Origin: Lysobacter sp. yr284
GTDB taxonomy: Bacteria > Pseudomonadota > Gammaproteobacteria > Xanthomonadales > Xanthomonadaceae
Direction of reading: 5' to 3'
DNA: 64,000 nucleotides
Assembly (NCBI RefSeq): GCF_900107375.1
Contig: NZ_FNPT01000001.1
Location: forward strand, 62,001-126,000
In this document: positions 1 to 7,305 of the stretch, one piece after another
Numbering within the stretch: position 1 is the first letter of the stretch
Layout of the letters: the number at the start of each line of letters is the position of its first letter
Position numbers and translations under genes: made by a program
Notes under the pieces: generated by a model
What the model was told of the DNA's origin: nothing
The model's database searches: none
The model's input: only the letters and a program-made list of their open reading frames with translations

Positions 1-179
1 TAGCCGCCCCAGCCTGAACGGGCGCATGCGCCTGTGCGCTGCGCGCGGCGGAATTCTCGGAGCGTGCACGGCGTCGCCGAATGCGCGCCGCGCGAAGCGG
101 TACCGCGCCCTGCCCCGGCCGCCTATGATCGGCATCTGCCCGCGCCCGCGCGGGTGTCGTCCGCACAGGAGAACCGCGC

Positions 180-833
180 ATGGACCGCATTGCGGCCCGT
201 ATCACCAGCACCCCGATCGCATGGCTGTGCGCGTGCCTGTTGCTGGCCGCCTGCGGCCAGCGCGAAGCGGCGCAGACCGCGCCCGCGGCTGCGCCCGCAG
301 CCGCGGCACCTGCCGTACCCGCCACCACCGCTGCGCCCGCGCCGATCGCGGCGGCGGCAACGGCCACGCCGCCCTATCGCTTCGCGTTCGCGGCCAAGCA
401 CGACAAGCGCAGCAAGGACCCGCGCGTGGTCGACTGGGGCGAAGACGGTTGCGGCTCCTACCCGGTCGCCGAGGTCGAGTCGATCCCGCTGCACGACGCG
501 TGGCTGCTGCCGGACTGGGTGGTCGAGTTCGACGACCAGGGCCGCGAGATCGCGCGCTGGGGTCGGCCGATGGCGGCCGAGCTGGTCGCACTGGACGGCC
601 CGCGGCTGCGCTTCCGCGTCGACGGCCACGGCCAGAAAGGCGAGTTCGCCACCGACGCCGACGGCGCGCTGCAGCCGCTGAGCGCCAGCGGCGGCTCCTT
701 GTACGCCAACGCCCGGCAGATCGAATGCCCGCGGCTGCCGACCTTCGCCGAATCGGATTACGCGCAGTGCTTCGTGGTCAAGGACGCCGCCGGCGCGGAA
801 CGCCGGCTGGCCTGGGAAGCGCCCTGCACCTGA
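180..833 (+). CDS. Putative outer- or inner-membrane lipoprotein, function unknown
   Basis: 217 residues. The N-terminus is a lipoprotein signal: a short charged stretch, a hydrophobic core and the lipobox LAAC, with Cys25 as the predicted lipidated residue. A low-complexity Ala/Pro linker (about 28-62) follows, then a soluble domain of about 150 residues with several Cys (in DGCGSYP, IECP, AQCF and the C-terminal PCT) that could form disulfides in the periplasm. The start is supported by AGGAG about 8 bases upstream of the ATG. I do not recognise the globular domain. It stands alone on the plus strand, and nothing ties it to the peptide cluster that begins 295 bases downstream. The bases before it (1-179) and after it (834-1128) hold no gene I can support. 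Confidence 0.75.
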   Translation: MDRIAARITSTPIAWLCACLLLAACGQREAAQTAPAAAPAAAAPAVPATTAAPAPIAAAATATPPYRFAFAAKHDKRSKDPRVVDWGEDGCGSYPVAEVESIPLHDAWLLPDWVVEFDDQGREIARWGRPMAAELVALDGPRLRFRVDGHGQKGEFATDADGALQPLSASGGSLYANARQIECPRLPTFAESDYAQCFVVKDAAGAERRLAWEAPCT

Positions 834-1128
834 GTTGCGCGGCGCTGTGCGGCGCAACATGCATGCAGCGGCGACGCGACGCGATGCCCGCCGCCATCCG
901 CCTGCCGCCGCGCTGATAGATGTAATCGAGTTGGCGTTCTGCGCAATGGGTCGCTCGCCACGGCGCGCGCGCGCCCGCATGATGCAGGACCGCTCGCGTA
1001 CGGTCGCCCGACCCAGGCGCGCGCGATCCACGCGTATCGCCGCGCACGCCTGCCGCGAGAGTCTGCGGCGAACGCGGTCACGCGACCCGAGCCGATGACG
1101 GACGCGCCCCGCGCGCGATGGAGCGAGC

Positions 1129-2589
1129 ATGGCCGATTACGATGGTTACGATGTCGTGGTGGTGGGCAACGGCATACTGGGCATGGCGACCGCGCATGCG
1201 CTGCGGTTGCGCGATCCGGGCTTGCGCGTGGCCGTGGTCGGCCCGGCGCCGCGGCCGGGCGCGGCCTCGGCCGCCGCCGGCGCGATGATGGGCTGCTACG
1301 GCGAAGTCACCGCGCAGCTGCTGCGCACGCCGTCCGGACGCGCCAAGCTCGCCAAGGGTCTGCTCGCCGCGCAGCATTGGCCGGACTGGCTCGACAGCAT
1401 CAACCAGGCCCTGCCGGCCGAGGATCATGTCGCGCTGACGCCGGGCACGATCGTCTTCAGCAACAACAAGTCCGGGATCATCGAGGACGAGAACTACGCG
1501 GCCATCGTGCAGGCGCTGGAGGAAAACGGCGCGGCCTACGAGACGCTCGACCCCAACCGCATCGACGGCCTCGCCCCGGCCGAGGACTGCCGCCCCAGCC
1601 GGGCCCTGTACCTGCCCGACGAAGGCTCGATCGACGCCGCCAAGTTATTGAGCGCGCTGAGCGCGCTGATCGAGCGCGCGCCGAACCTGAGCTTCATCGA
1701 CGACACCGCGACCGGCCTGGACATCCACGGCGGCCGCATCCAGGCCGTGCGCCTGCGCGAGGGCGGCCGCGTCGCCGCGCCCCAGGTCGTGCTCGCCGCC
1801 GGGGTCTGGACCCAGGCCGTGCTCGACAGCGTGCCGGAGCTGGCGCGGCGCATTCCGCGGCTGTTCTGCGGCGGCGGCACCTCGCTGCTGCTCGACACCG
1901 GCCCGCGCGCGCAGGCGCACGTGCTGCGCACGCCCAACCGCGCCTTCGCCTGCGGCCTGCACGCGGTGCCGCGCGGCGGCGGCCGGCTCTACGTCGGCGC
2001 CACCAACACCCTGTTCGCCCAGCCGATGCTGCGGACCTCGCCGGCGGACATGTTTTTCCTGCTCGAATGCGCGCTGGATCAGCTCGACCAGGACCTGTGC
2101 GCGGCGCAGCTGGTGGCCTGGCAGGCCGGCAACCGCCCGGTCGCGGTCGACACCTGCCCGCTGATCGGCCCGACCTCGGTCGAGGGCCTGTGGCTGCTGA
2201 CCGGCACCTACCGCGATGGCCTGTTCCTGTCGCCGCTGCTGGGCCAGCACATCGCCGACCGCGTCTGCGGCGGCCCCGGCCTGTTCGAGGAGACCTTCGC
2301 GCCCGAGCGCAAGCCGATCCGGCTCTACACCGGCGAACAAGCGCGCGCCGAAGCGCTCAAGCACTACCTGGCGATGGGCTCCGAGCACGGCATCCGCCTG
2401 CCGCGGGTGGGCTGGCACCATGCGTTTCCGCGCTTCTACGAGCAGATGCTCAACGGCCTGTACGACGAACTGGGCGAAGACGAATTCGTGCTGGCGCCGG
2501 AACTGCTGGCCATCGTCGCCGCCGACCGCGCGCGGATGGTGCCGTTCTTCCGCGACTACTACGCGCAGGTCCGCCAGGCCTGGGCCTGA
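1129..2589 (+). CDS. FAD-dependent oxidoreductase (DAO superfamily), candidate RiPP tailoring enzyme
   Basis: 486 residues. The N-terminus carries an ADP-binding Rossmann motif (VVVVGNGILGMATA, about residues 9-22). An LAAGVWT segment lies near the middle and a TGTYRDGLFLSPLLG segment towards the C-terminus, the arrangement seen in D-amino-acid oxidase/glycine oxidase (ThiO) type flavoproteins, PF01266. About 100 further residues follow the usual end of the fold, so it is longer than ThiO. No signal peptide is visible, so it should be cytoplasmic. The ATG has GGAG nine bases upstream. The gene converges on the methyltransferase gene with only 6 bp between stop codons, next to the putative peptide-modification operon. 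That position suggests oxidation of an amine or amino acid residue on the peptide or of a small precursor, but the substrate is unknown. A plain amino acid oxidase role is the main alternative. Confidence 0.8.
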   Translation: MADYDGYDVVVVGNGILGMATAHALRLRDPGLRVAVVGPAPRPGAASAAAGAMMGCYGEVTAQLLRTPSGRAKLAKGLLAAQHWPDWLDSINQALPAEDHVALTPGTIVFSNNKSGIIEDENYAAIVQALEENGAAYETLDPNRIDGLAPAEDCRPSRALYLPDEGSIDAAKLLSALSALIERAPNLSFIDDTATGLDIHGGRIQAVRLREGGRVAAPQVVLAAGVWTQAVLDSVPELARRIPRLFCGGGTSLLLDTGPRAQAHVLRTPNRAFACGLHAVPRGGGRLYVGATNTLFAQPMLRTSPADMFFLLECALDQLDQDLCAAQLVAWQAGNRPVAVDTCPLIGPTSVEGLWLLTGTYRDGLFLSPLLGQHIADRVCGGPGLFEETFAPERKPIRLYTGEQARAEALKHYLAMGSEHGIRLPRVGWHHAFPRFYEQMLNGLYDELGEDEFVLAPELLAIVAADRARMVPFFRDYYAQVRQAWA

Positions 2590-2595
2590 GCCGGC

Positions 2596-3480
2596 TCAGG
2601 CGGCGCCGCCGTCGCGCAGGAACCAGGCCGACAGGCTGCGCCGCCACTGCTGGAAATAGGCGCTGTCGCGCTGCGGCGCGATCGTCGCCGCCGCGGTGTC
2701 GATGCGCTGCATCGCGGCGTAGCCGAGCCGGGCCATCGCGCCGGCGATCAGGCGTTCGCCGAGCACCAGCGAATAGCCGCAGTCCGGGCGCCGGTTGTAG
2801 CGGTAGTTGCAGCTGTTGACCAGGTTCGGCACCACCGCGCGCAGCTCGGCGACGCCGTCGTCGAGCGTGTCGACCAGGATCGCGCGCGGGCGCAGGTGCG
2901 CCATCGCTTCCAGCAGCAGGAACGGATGGGCCGAGTGATAGAGCACGCCGGCGCAGACCACCACGTCGAACCGGTCCTGGCCCAGGTCCCACAGGACGTG
3001 GTGCATGTCGCCGGCGACGAGGTCCAGGCGCTCGCCGAAGCGTTCGCGCAGGTGGCGCACGCAGCGCGGGTTGTTCTCCACCGCGGTGACTTGCGCGGCG
3101 TGGGCCAGCAACGCCTCGGTCAGGCCGCCGGTGTGCGCGCCCAGTTCGAGCACGCGCGCGCCGCGCAGGCGTTCGGCCTGGGTATCGATAAGCCAGTGCC
3201 GGCGCACCGGCGTGGCGTGGGTGTGGTCGGCCTGCTCCAGCACCACCTCGAAGCGCTGCGGCCATTGCGCCAGCGGCATGCGGCCGTCGGCGGCGTCGCG
3301 ATCGAGCCAGGCGTAATCGACCGCGTCGGCGTCGCGGCGCAGCACCATCACCGCTTCGGCCGGGTCCGTGCGCGAACGCCAGATCTCGCCGGCGCAGGGC
3401 GCCTCGTCGGCCTCGCTCGCGGCGGCGACGGGATCGGCGGGCGGCGCTTGCGCCGGGCGTTGCGGTTGGGCGTGCTGCAT
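2596..3480 (-). CDS. Class I SAM-dependent methyltransferase
   Basis: 294 residues. SAM-binding motif I is VLELGAHTGG (about 110-119). An acidic residue after the second strand (VTAVENN) and VVVCAGVLYHS (about 173-183) follow, typical of a Rossmann-type class I methyltransferase and reminiscent of DUF1698/CmoB-like proteins. The first 40 residues are low complexity, and no clear Shine-Dalgarno precedes the ATG, so a later start is possible. It is the last gene of the minus-strand peptide cluster, 63 bp after the precursor gene, and is separated from it by a strong hairpin. Methylation of the modified peptide (N-, O- or carboxyl) is inferred from position only. A small-molecule or tRNA methyltransferase cannot be excluded. 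Confidence 0.8.
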   Translation of the reverse strand: MQHAQPQRPAQAPPADPVAAASEADEAPCAGEIWRSRTDPAEAVMVLRRDADAVDYAWLDRDAADGRMPLAQWPQRFEVVLEQADHTHATPVRRHWLIDTQAERLRGARVLELGAHTGGLTEALLAHAAQVTAVENNPRCVRHLRERFGERLDLVAGDMHHVLWDLGQDRFDVVVCAGVLYHSAHPFLLLEAMAHLRPRAILVDTLDDGVAELRAVVPNLVNSCNYRYNRRPDCGYSLVLGERLIAGAMARLGYAAMQRIDTAAATIAPQRDSAYFQQWRRSLSAWFLRDGGAA

Positions 3481-3495
3481 GCGGGCGGCGCCAAC

Positions 3496-3523
3496 CCTGC
3501 CGCGCCCTTGCGGGCGCGGCAGG
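3496..3523 (-). terminator. Strong hairpin between precursor and methyltransferase genes
   Basis: A perfect 12-bp stem (CCTGCCGCGCCC with its complement) closes on a 4-base loop, in the 63-bp spacer after the precursor stop. No T-run follows on the minus strand, so it is more likely a partial terminator or an mRNA-stabilising structure than a full intrinsic terminator. Such a structure would let the small precursor be made in excess over the enzyme encoded downstream. Confidence 0.5.
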
Positions 3524-3543
3524 TCCAGCGACAGGCGCGGGCG

Positions 3544-3690
3544 TCAGTTGCTCGGCGGGGCCGGCGAAACGTTGTACGGCGGCCACCAGCGGCGCTCGTC
3601 GGCCGAGCCCGTGGTCACTTCCGATTCTTCCAGCGCCTTCTTGTTGCTCAACAGGTCCTTCAAGGTATCCAGGTTGGTTTCATTGCTCAT
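3544..3690 (-). CDS. Putative RiPP precursor peptide (48 aa)
   Basis: A 48-residue peptide without a signal sequence. Residues 1-34 look like a leader: an amphipathic, charged helix (LDTLKDLLSNKKALEESE, about 7-24), a flexible TTGSAD segment and a basic R33-R34 pair. The last 14 residues, WWPPYNVSPAPPSN, form an unusual aromatic/proline-rich, Lys/Arg/Asp/Glu-free tail, the expected look of a core peptide. The ATG at 3690 has a strong AGGAG eight bases upstream. An in-frame ATG 51 bases earlier is much less well placed. It sits between the PqqD-like gene and the methyltransferase gene, the normal place for a precursor in such clusters. The assignment as precursor is inference from size, composition and neighbours; I know of no named family for it. 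Confidence 0.75.
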   Translation of the reverse strand: MSNETNLDTLKDLLSNKKALEESEVTTGSADERRWWPPYNVSPAPPSN

Positions 3691-3808
3691 GGACGTTCTC
3701 CTGTGGAATGGACGTACTGTCTTGCTCGATCGCTGCGGCATCCGTGCCGTCGCTTGCTACCGCTCCTTTCGCGTGGCCCGCCGCGGGGCCGTAACAGGTG
3801 GGTCCGGC

Positions 3809-4096
3809 TCAGGCCGGCGCCGCCTCGATCAGGCGGCTGCCGAGCAGCGACTCCAGGCCGCGCTCGGCGCGGGCGCGGGCATCGCCGCCGCCGAGCTTGT
3901 CGCCGGCGAGTTCGGCATAGCCCTGCGCGACCGCGTCGACGCTGCGGCCGTCGCACAGCTCGAACAGCAGCCAAGTGTCCAGCGCCAGCCAGTGGATGCG
4001 GCCGGACTGCGGCGAGAACACCATCAGGCATTCGGCCTGCGGCACCGGGCGCGAGCGCACTCCGTCGGCCTTGCGTACGCTGTCTTGTGCGTTCAT
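3809..4096 (-). CDS. PqqD-like peptide-recognition protein (RRE)
   Basis: 95 residues, the normal size of a stand-alone PqqD-family protein. The order of beta strands (VRSRPVPQAECLMVFSPQSG), a short turn and helices carrying WLLFELCDGRS matches the winged-helix PqqD fold, the commonest RiPP recognition element that holds the leader peptide for its enzymes. The FELCDGRS motif is repeated exactly in the C-terminal domain of the HExxH protein encoded by the first gene of the operon, which suggests that both domains bind the same leader. The ATG overlaps the stop of the preceding HExxH gene (ATGA), so translation is coupled. A 118-bp gap then separates it from the precursor gene; I see no clear promoter there, only the precursor's ribosome-binding site. 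Confidence 0.85.
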   Translation of the reverse strand: MNAQDSVRKADGVRSRPVPQAECLMVFSPQSGRIHWLALDTWLLFELCDGRSVDAVAQGYAELAGDKLGGGDARARAERGLESLLGSRLIEAAPA

Positions 4097-5274
4097 GCGG
4101 CCTCCCGCGCGTCGGCGAACATCGCCTCGTCCACCGGCGCCAGCGCGCTGCGCAGCCAGTGGATCAGTTCGAACCCGCCGGGCGAGAGCAGGTGCGACCA
4201 CTCGCCTTCGAGCATCTCGCCCAGGTAGCGGGCGCGGTCGATCGAGCGCCCGTAGCGGTGGGCGGTGTCGTTGTTGACCACCGACATCGCATGCGCCCGG
4301 CTCACATAAGCCAGCGGGTCGCCGTACAGCTCGAAGCAGCGCGGGTCGGCGACCAGCGCCGCGGCCTTGAACAGCGACAGGTGCACGTAGACGTGGTACG
4401 CGAAGATCGCGCGCACGATCGACCAGCGCACGTTGCGCCACGGCACCTGGATGGTCGCGTCCGGCTCCTTGGCCAGCGACACCGAGCGCGCGGCGTCGAA
4501 CAGCTTCATGTGCAGGCCTTCGTGCAGCAGGCAGCCGGCGATGTCCCAGGGGTTGCCGAGCTGGTCGAGCGAGACGAACACGGTCGAAGGAGTGAGGTCG
4601 CCGCCGGCGGCCGACAGCACGATCCCGCCCTCCAACTGCGCTTCCAGCAAGGCGATCGCGCCGACATGGCGCAGCGCCGCCGGCCCGGAGTTCGGCAGCA
4701 GCATCGACAGCAGCGCGATCGAATCCTGCACTTTCTTCTGCGCGCCCGCGTCGGGGTTCAACAGGACGCCGCGGTTGGCCGGGTTGTCGGCGAAGATGCG
4801 GTCGAACGCGGCCTGCAACTGCGCGGCGAGCGGGTCGTCGCTGCCGACGATCGACCACATCCAGTGATGCTCGTTGGACTGCAGGCCCCAACGTTGCAGC
4901 ATGTGCGATTCGCACAGCCCCGCCGGCAACGCGGCGATGGCCTGCGGCAGCAACGCCTCGAACCGATGCGGCGAGGCCAGCTGCCCGCTCTCCAGTTCGG
5001 AGAACGCATCCTCGGCCGCCAGCCGCACCAGCGGATCGAAGAAGATCCGCCGCAGGTCGGCGTCGGGCATCGCCTCCACCTGCGCCAGCAGCGCCGCCGC
5101 CTGCGGCAGGCGCTGCGCGAACAGTTCGGTGCCGAAGCGGTAGCGCGCGTAGACCTTGGCCAGGATGCGCTGCGAATCGCCGAAGTTCGGATGCTGGGCG
5201 AGGGTGCGGTCGGCCGCGGCGACGAGCTGGGCCTGCGGCGAGTGGGCGTGGGTCGACCCGGAAGACGCGCTCAT
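4093..5274 (-). CDS. HExxH-type putative peptide beta-hydroxylase (second copy, no PqqD domain)
   Basis: 393 residues. The zinc-protease-like signature LLHEGLHMK (H251, E252, H255) is followed by FAYHVYVHL (291-299), which offers further His, and by SRAHAMSVVNN (325-335). This layout matches the HEXXH-motif RiPP family (TIGR04267-type), whose members have been described as alpha-ketoglutarate/Fe(II)-dependent peptide beta-hydroxylases rather than proteases. The start is the ATG that overlaps the previous stop (ATGA), and its own stop overlaps the PqqD-like gene in the same way. It aligns along its length with the first gene of the operon (shared features include N-W/PWD before the HExxH, YVHL and HAMSVVNN) but lacks the fused C-terminal PqqD domain; the separate PqqD protein next door probably fills that role. 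Its substrate is inferred to be the 48-residue peptide. Confidence 0.85.
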   Translation of the reverse strand: MSASSGSTHAHSPQAQLVAAADRTLAQHPNFGDSQRILAKVYARYRFGTELFAQRLPQAAALLAQVEAMPDADLRRIFFDPLVRLAAEDAFSELESGQLASPHRFEALLPQAIAALPAGLCESHMLQRWGLQSNEHHWMWSIVGSDDPLAAQLQAAFDRIFADNPANRGVLLNPDAGAQKKVQDSIALLSMLLPNSGPAALRHVGAIALLEAQLEGGIVLSAAGGDLTPSTVFVSLDQLGNPWDIAGCLLHEGLHMKLFDAARSVSLAKEPDATIQVPWRNVRWSIVRAIFAYHVYVHLSLFKAAALVADPRCFELYGDPLAYVSRAHAMSVVNNDTAHRYGRSIDRARYLGEMLEGEWSHLLSPGGFELIHWLRSALAPVDEAMFADAREAA

Positions 5275-6773
5275 GCCGCCCTCCCCTCGCGCAGCGCGGC
5301 GCGCTGGCCCTGCGCCACGATCATGCCGCTGGCGACCAGGCTGTCCAGCATCGGCTCGACCTGTTGCCAGGCCCGCTCCGACGCCAGCCCGGCGATGTCG
5401 GCATAGGCCTGGGTGAGATCGTGTTCGCTGCGCCCGTCGCACAGTTCGAACATCAGCCAGGCTGCGGTGTTGAGCTTCTGGATCTTGGGCCGGGCCAGGT
5501 CGGCCGCGAACAGGATGCCGCGGTCGCCGACCGGGCGCAGTTGCAGTTGCGGGTTCTTGGCGTAATGCACCGACGTCGCCGGCGCGCCGGCCGCGGCCTG
5601 CGCGGCCTCGCCGCCGGCGCCGGCCTGCGGCGAAACCGACAGGTCGATCAGCGGCGCGATCGCCGCGCACAGCCAATCGACCATGCGCCGCGCGTACGGG
5701 GTGAGGTAGTACGACCACTGGGTGCGGAACTGCTGGGCCAGGTAGGCCATGCGTTCGTGCCCGCGCGAGAACGGCGCGGCCGAGGCGTTGTTGACCACCG
5801 ACATCGCATGCGGCCGGGTCGCGGCGCGATAGCTTTCCGGCGCGCCGTAGACCGCATGCAGCTGCGGCCCGATCTGCTCGACCGCGGTGCGGAAGATCTG
5901 CAGGTGGACGTAGGCGTGGAACGCGAACAGGCAGTTCGACACCGAGATCTCGCGGCCCCACGGCAGCTTCACCATGTCCTCGCGTACCACCGCGGCGCTG
6001 GTGCGGACCATGTCGGAGAGCTTGAGGTGCACGGCCTCGTGCATGATGTGCACCGCCGTGTCCCAGGGATTGGCCAGTTCCTCCGGCGCGATGAAGATCA
6101 TGCACGGCGTCGAGTCGCCGCCCGAGGCGGTCAGCATCGGCCCGCGCTCGTTGCGCATGTTCGCGAACGCGACCGAATGCAGGTGGCCGAACACGCTGCG
6201 CGCGACCTGTGGCACCAACGATTGCAGCAACGAGCAGGCGCGGTCGAGCTGGGCCACCATCTGCGGCGTCGGCCGCACCAGTTCGGCCTCGCAGTGGCCG
6301 CCGGGCATGAAGCCCAGGCGCAGCGCCTCGCGCAGCGCGTCGGCGACCGGCGCGGGCGCGTCGGGCAGGTCCCAGATCCAGATGCGGCGGCCGTCGAGGT
6401 CGGGGCCGGCGACGAAGCTGCGTTCCATCGCCGAAGCCGACAGGCTCAGCGGCTGCTCGATCCGTTCCAGCGACTGCGCCAGGCTCCAGGCCAGCAAGCC
6501 CGCCTGGTGGATCGGCGCGACCCCGGTTTCCAGGCGCTCGATCGCCGCTTCCAGCTCGGCGCGCACCAGCAGGTCGCCGAACAGCTTGTCGGCGCGGCGC
6601 TCGTCCAAGGCATCCAGCGCCGGCAGCAACGCCTGCAGCGCGGCGTCTTCGCGCGCCAGCACCGCCAGCGCGAATCGATAGCGTTCGACGTTGAGCCGGA
6701 CGATCTGTTGCGAATTGCCGAACTCGTCGTGGGCCTGCAGGCCCGCGTCGACTTGCTTGATCAGATCTCTCAT
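5271..6773 (-). CDS. HExxH-type putative peptide beta-hydroxylase fused to a PqqD-like domain
   Basis: 500 residues. Residues 1-375 form the HExxH domain: NPWDTAVHIMHEAVHLK (H245, E246, H249), then LFAFHAYVHL (282-291) and PHAMSVVNN (321-329). A low-complexity Ala/Gly linker (about 382-400) leads to a PqqD-like domain (about 403-495) containing AAWLMFELCDGRS, the same core motif as the stand-alone PqqD protein downstream. The fusion puts the leader-binding element on the enzyme. The ATG at 6773 is preceded by GAGG/AGG about 10 bases upstream, and no other in-frame start lies nearby. It is the first gene of the minus-strand operon and overlaps the next gene by ATGA. The family is known for hydroxylating side chains in RiPP precursors; which residue is modified here cannot be read from sequence. 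Confidence 0.85.
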   Translation of the reverse strand: MRDLIKQVDAGLQAHDEFGNSQQIVRLNVERYRFALAVLAREDAALQALLPALDALDERRADKLFGDLLVRAELEAAIERLETGVAPIHQAGLLAWSLAQSLERIEQPLSLSASAMERSFVAGPDLDGRRIWIWDLPDAPAPVADALREALRLGFMPGGHCEAELVRPTPQMVAQLDRACSLLQSLVPQVARSVFGHLHSVAFANMRNERGPMLTASGGDSTPCMIFIAPEELANPWDTAVHIMHEAVHLKLSDMVRTSAAVVREDMVKLPWGREISVSNCLFAFHAYVHLQIFRTAVEQIGPQLHAVYGAPESYRAATRPHAMSVVNNASAAPFSRGHERMAYLAQQFRTQWSYYLTPYARRMVDWLCAAIAPLIDLSVSPQAGAGGEAAQAAAGAPATSVHYAKNPQLQLRPVGDRGILFAADLARPKIQKLNTAAWLMFELCDGRSEHDLTQAYADIAGLASERAWQQVEPMLDSLVASGMIVAQGQRAALREGRAA

Positions 6774-7305
6774 GGGAAGACCTACCTCGCGAAATCCAGC
6801 GTTCGAGTTGTCGTTGCGTGCGCGACGAGCGCCGTGCGACAGGTGCGCCGCGCTCGTCCGACCTTTGGGCTTATAGCAAGAAGCCGTCATGCGCTTTTGT
6901 GCGTGCGCATCGCAAACCGGCAAGTTTTTTTCTGTATGCGGCTCATGCGGCCGAACCAGCGCTCGCGCGGCGGCACATCGCGCGTCAAAGCGCAAAGCGT
7001 GTCGCAAAACAGTTCATCGCCGTCGAATGCGCGCGCAGATTCGCGGCCCCGATCGCACACAACACGCCCGATGCGGCAAAACAACGCGCATCGCGCGCGC
7101 GATCGCCCGCCGCGAGGCGGTCGCGCGCGGCGGGCGGCGCTGCGCGCCGATTGCGGATGCGCCGGCGGCGCTGCATCGCAACAAGGAATTGCGGCGCGGC
7201 CAGCCGTCGCGGCGCGAGTCGCGGCATGACAATCGTCATGCCGACGGCAGTCGCGATGGCGATGCCGGCGCGTACGCCGCGCGGCTTCGCGCCGCGCGCA
7301 ACGGC
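6774..7305. promoter_or_regulatory. Spacer upstream of the RiPP operon, probable promoter region
   Basis: 532 bp between the dnaB stop and the first HExxH gene, with no supportable gene. It includes the least GC-rich patch nearby (about 6860-6945, with runs of A and T). On the minus strand TATAAG (6875-6870) is a possible -10 element, which would give a leader of about 90 bases; I find no convincing -35 at the right distance. The half nearer dnaB (about 6960-7300) is extremely GC-rich, with many CGCG and GCGC steps and no clean terminator hairpin. Confidence 0.35.

Noticed and set aside
26-916. Additional frames overlapping the first lipoprotein gene
   Set aside because: They are Arg-rich out-of-frame readings; only the frame from 180 has a ribosome site and a lipobox.
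3544-3741. Longer, 65-residue version of the precursor peptide from the ATG at 3741
   Set aside because: The ATG at 3741 lacks a correctly spaced ribosome site, whereas 3690 has AGGAG eight bases upstream. The extra residues are basic and unlike a leader.
4093-6773. HExxH proteins as ordinary zinc proteases
   Set aside because: The HExxH motif alone suggests proteases, but the PqqD fusion, the neighbouring PqqD and the short peptide fit the RiPP hydroxylase-type HExxH family better.
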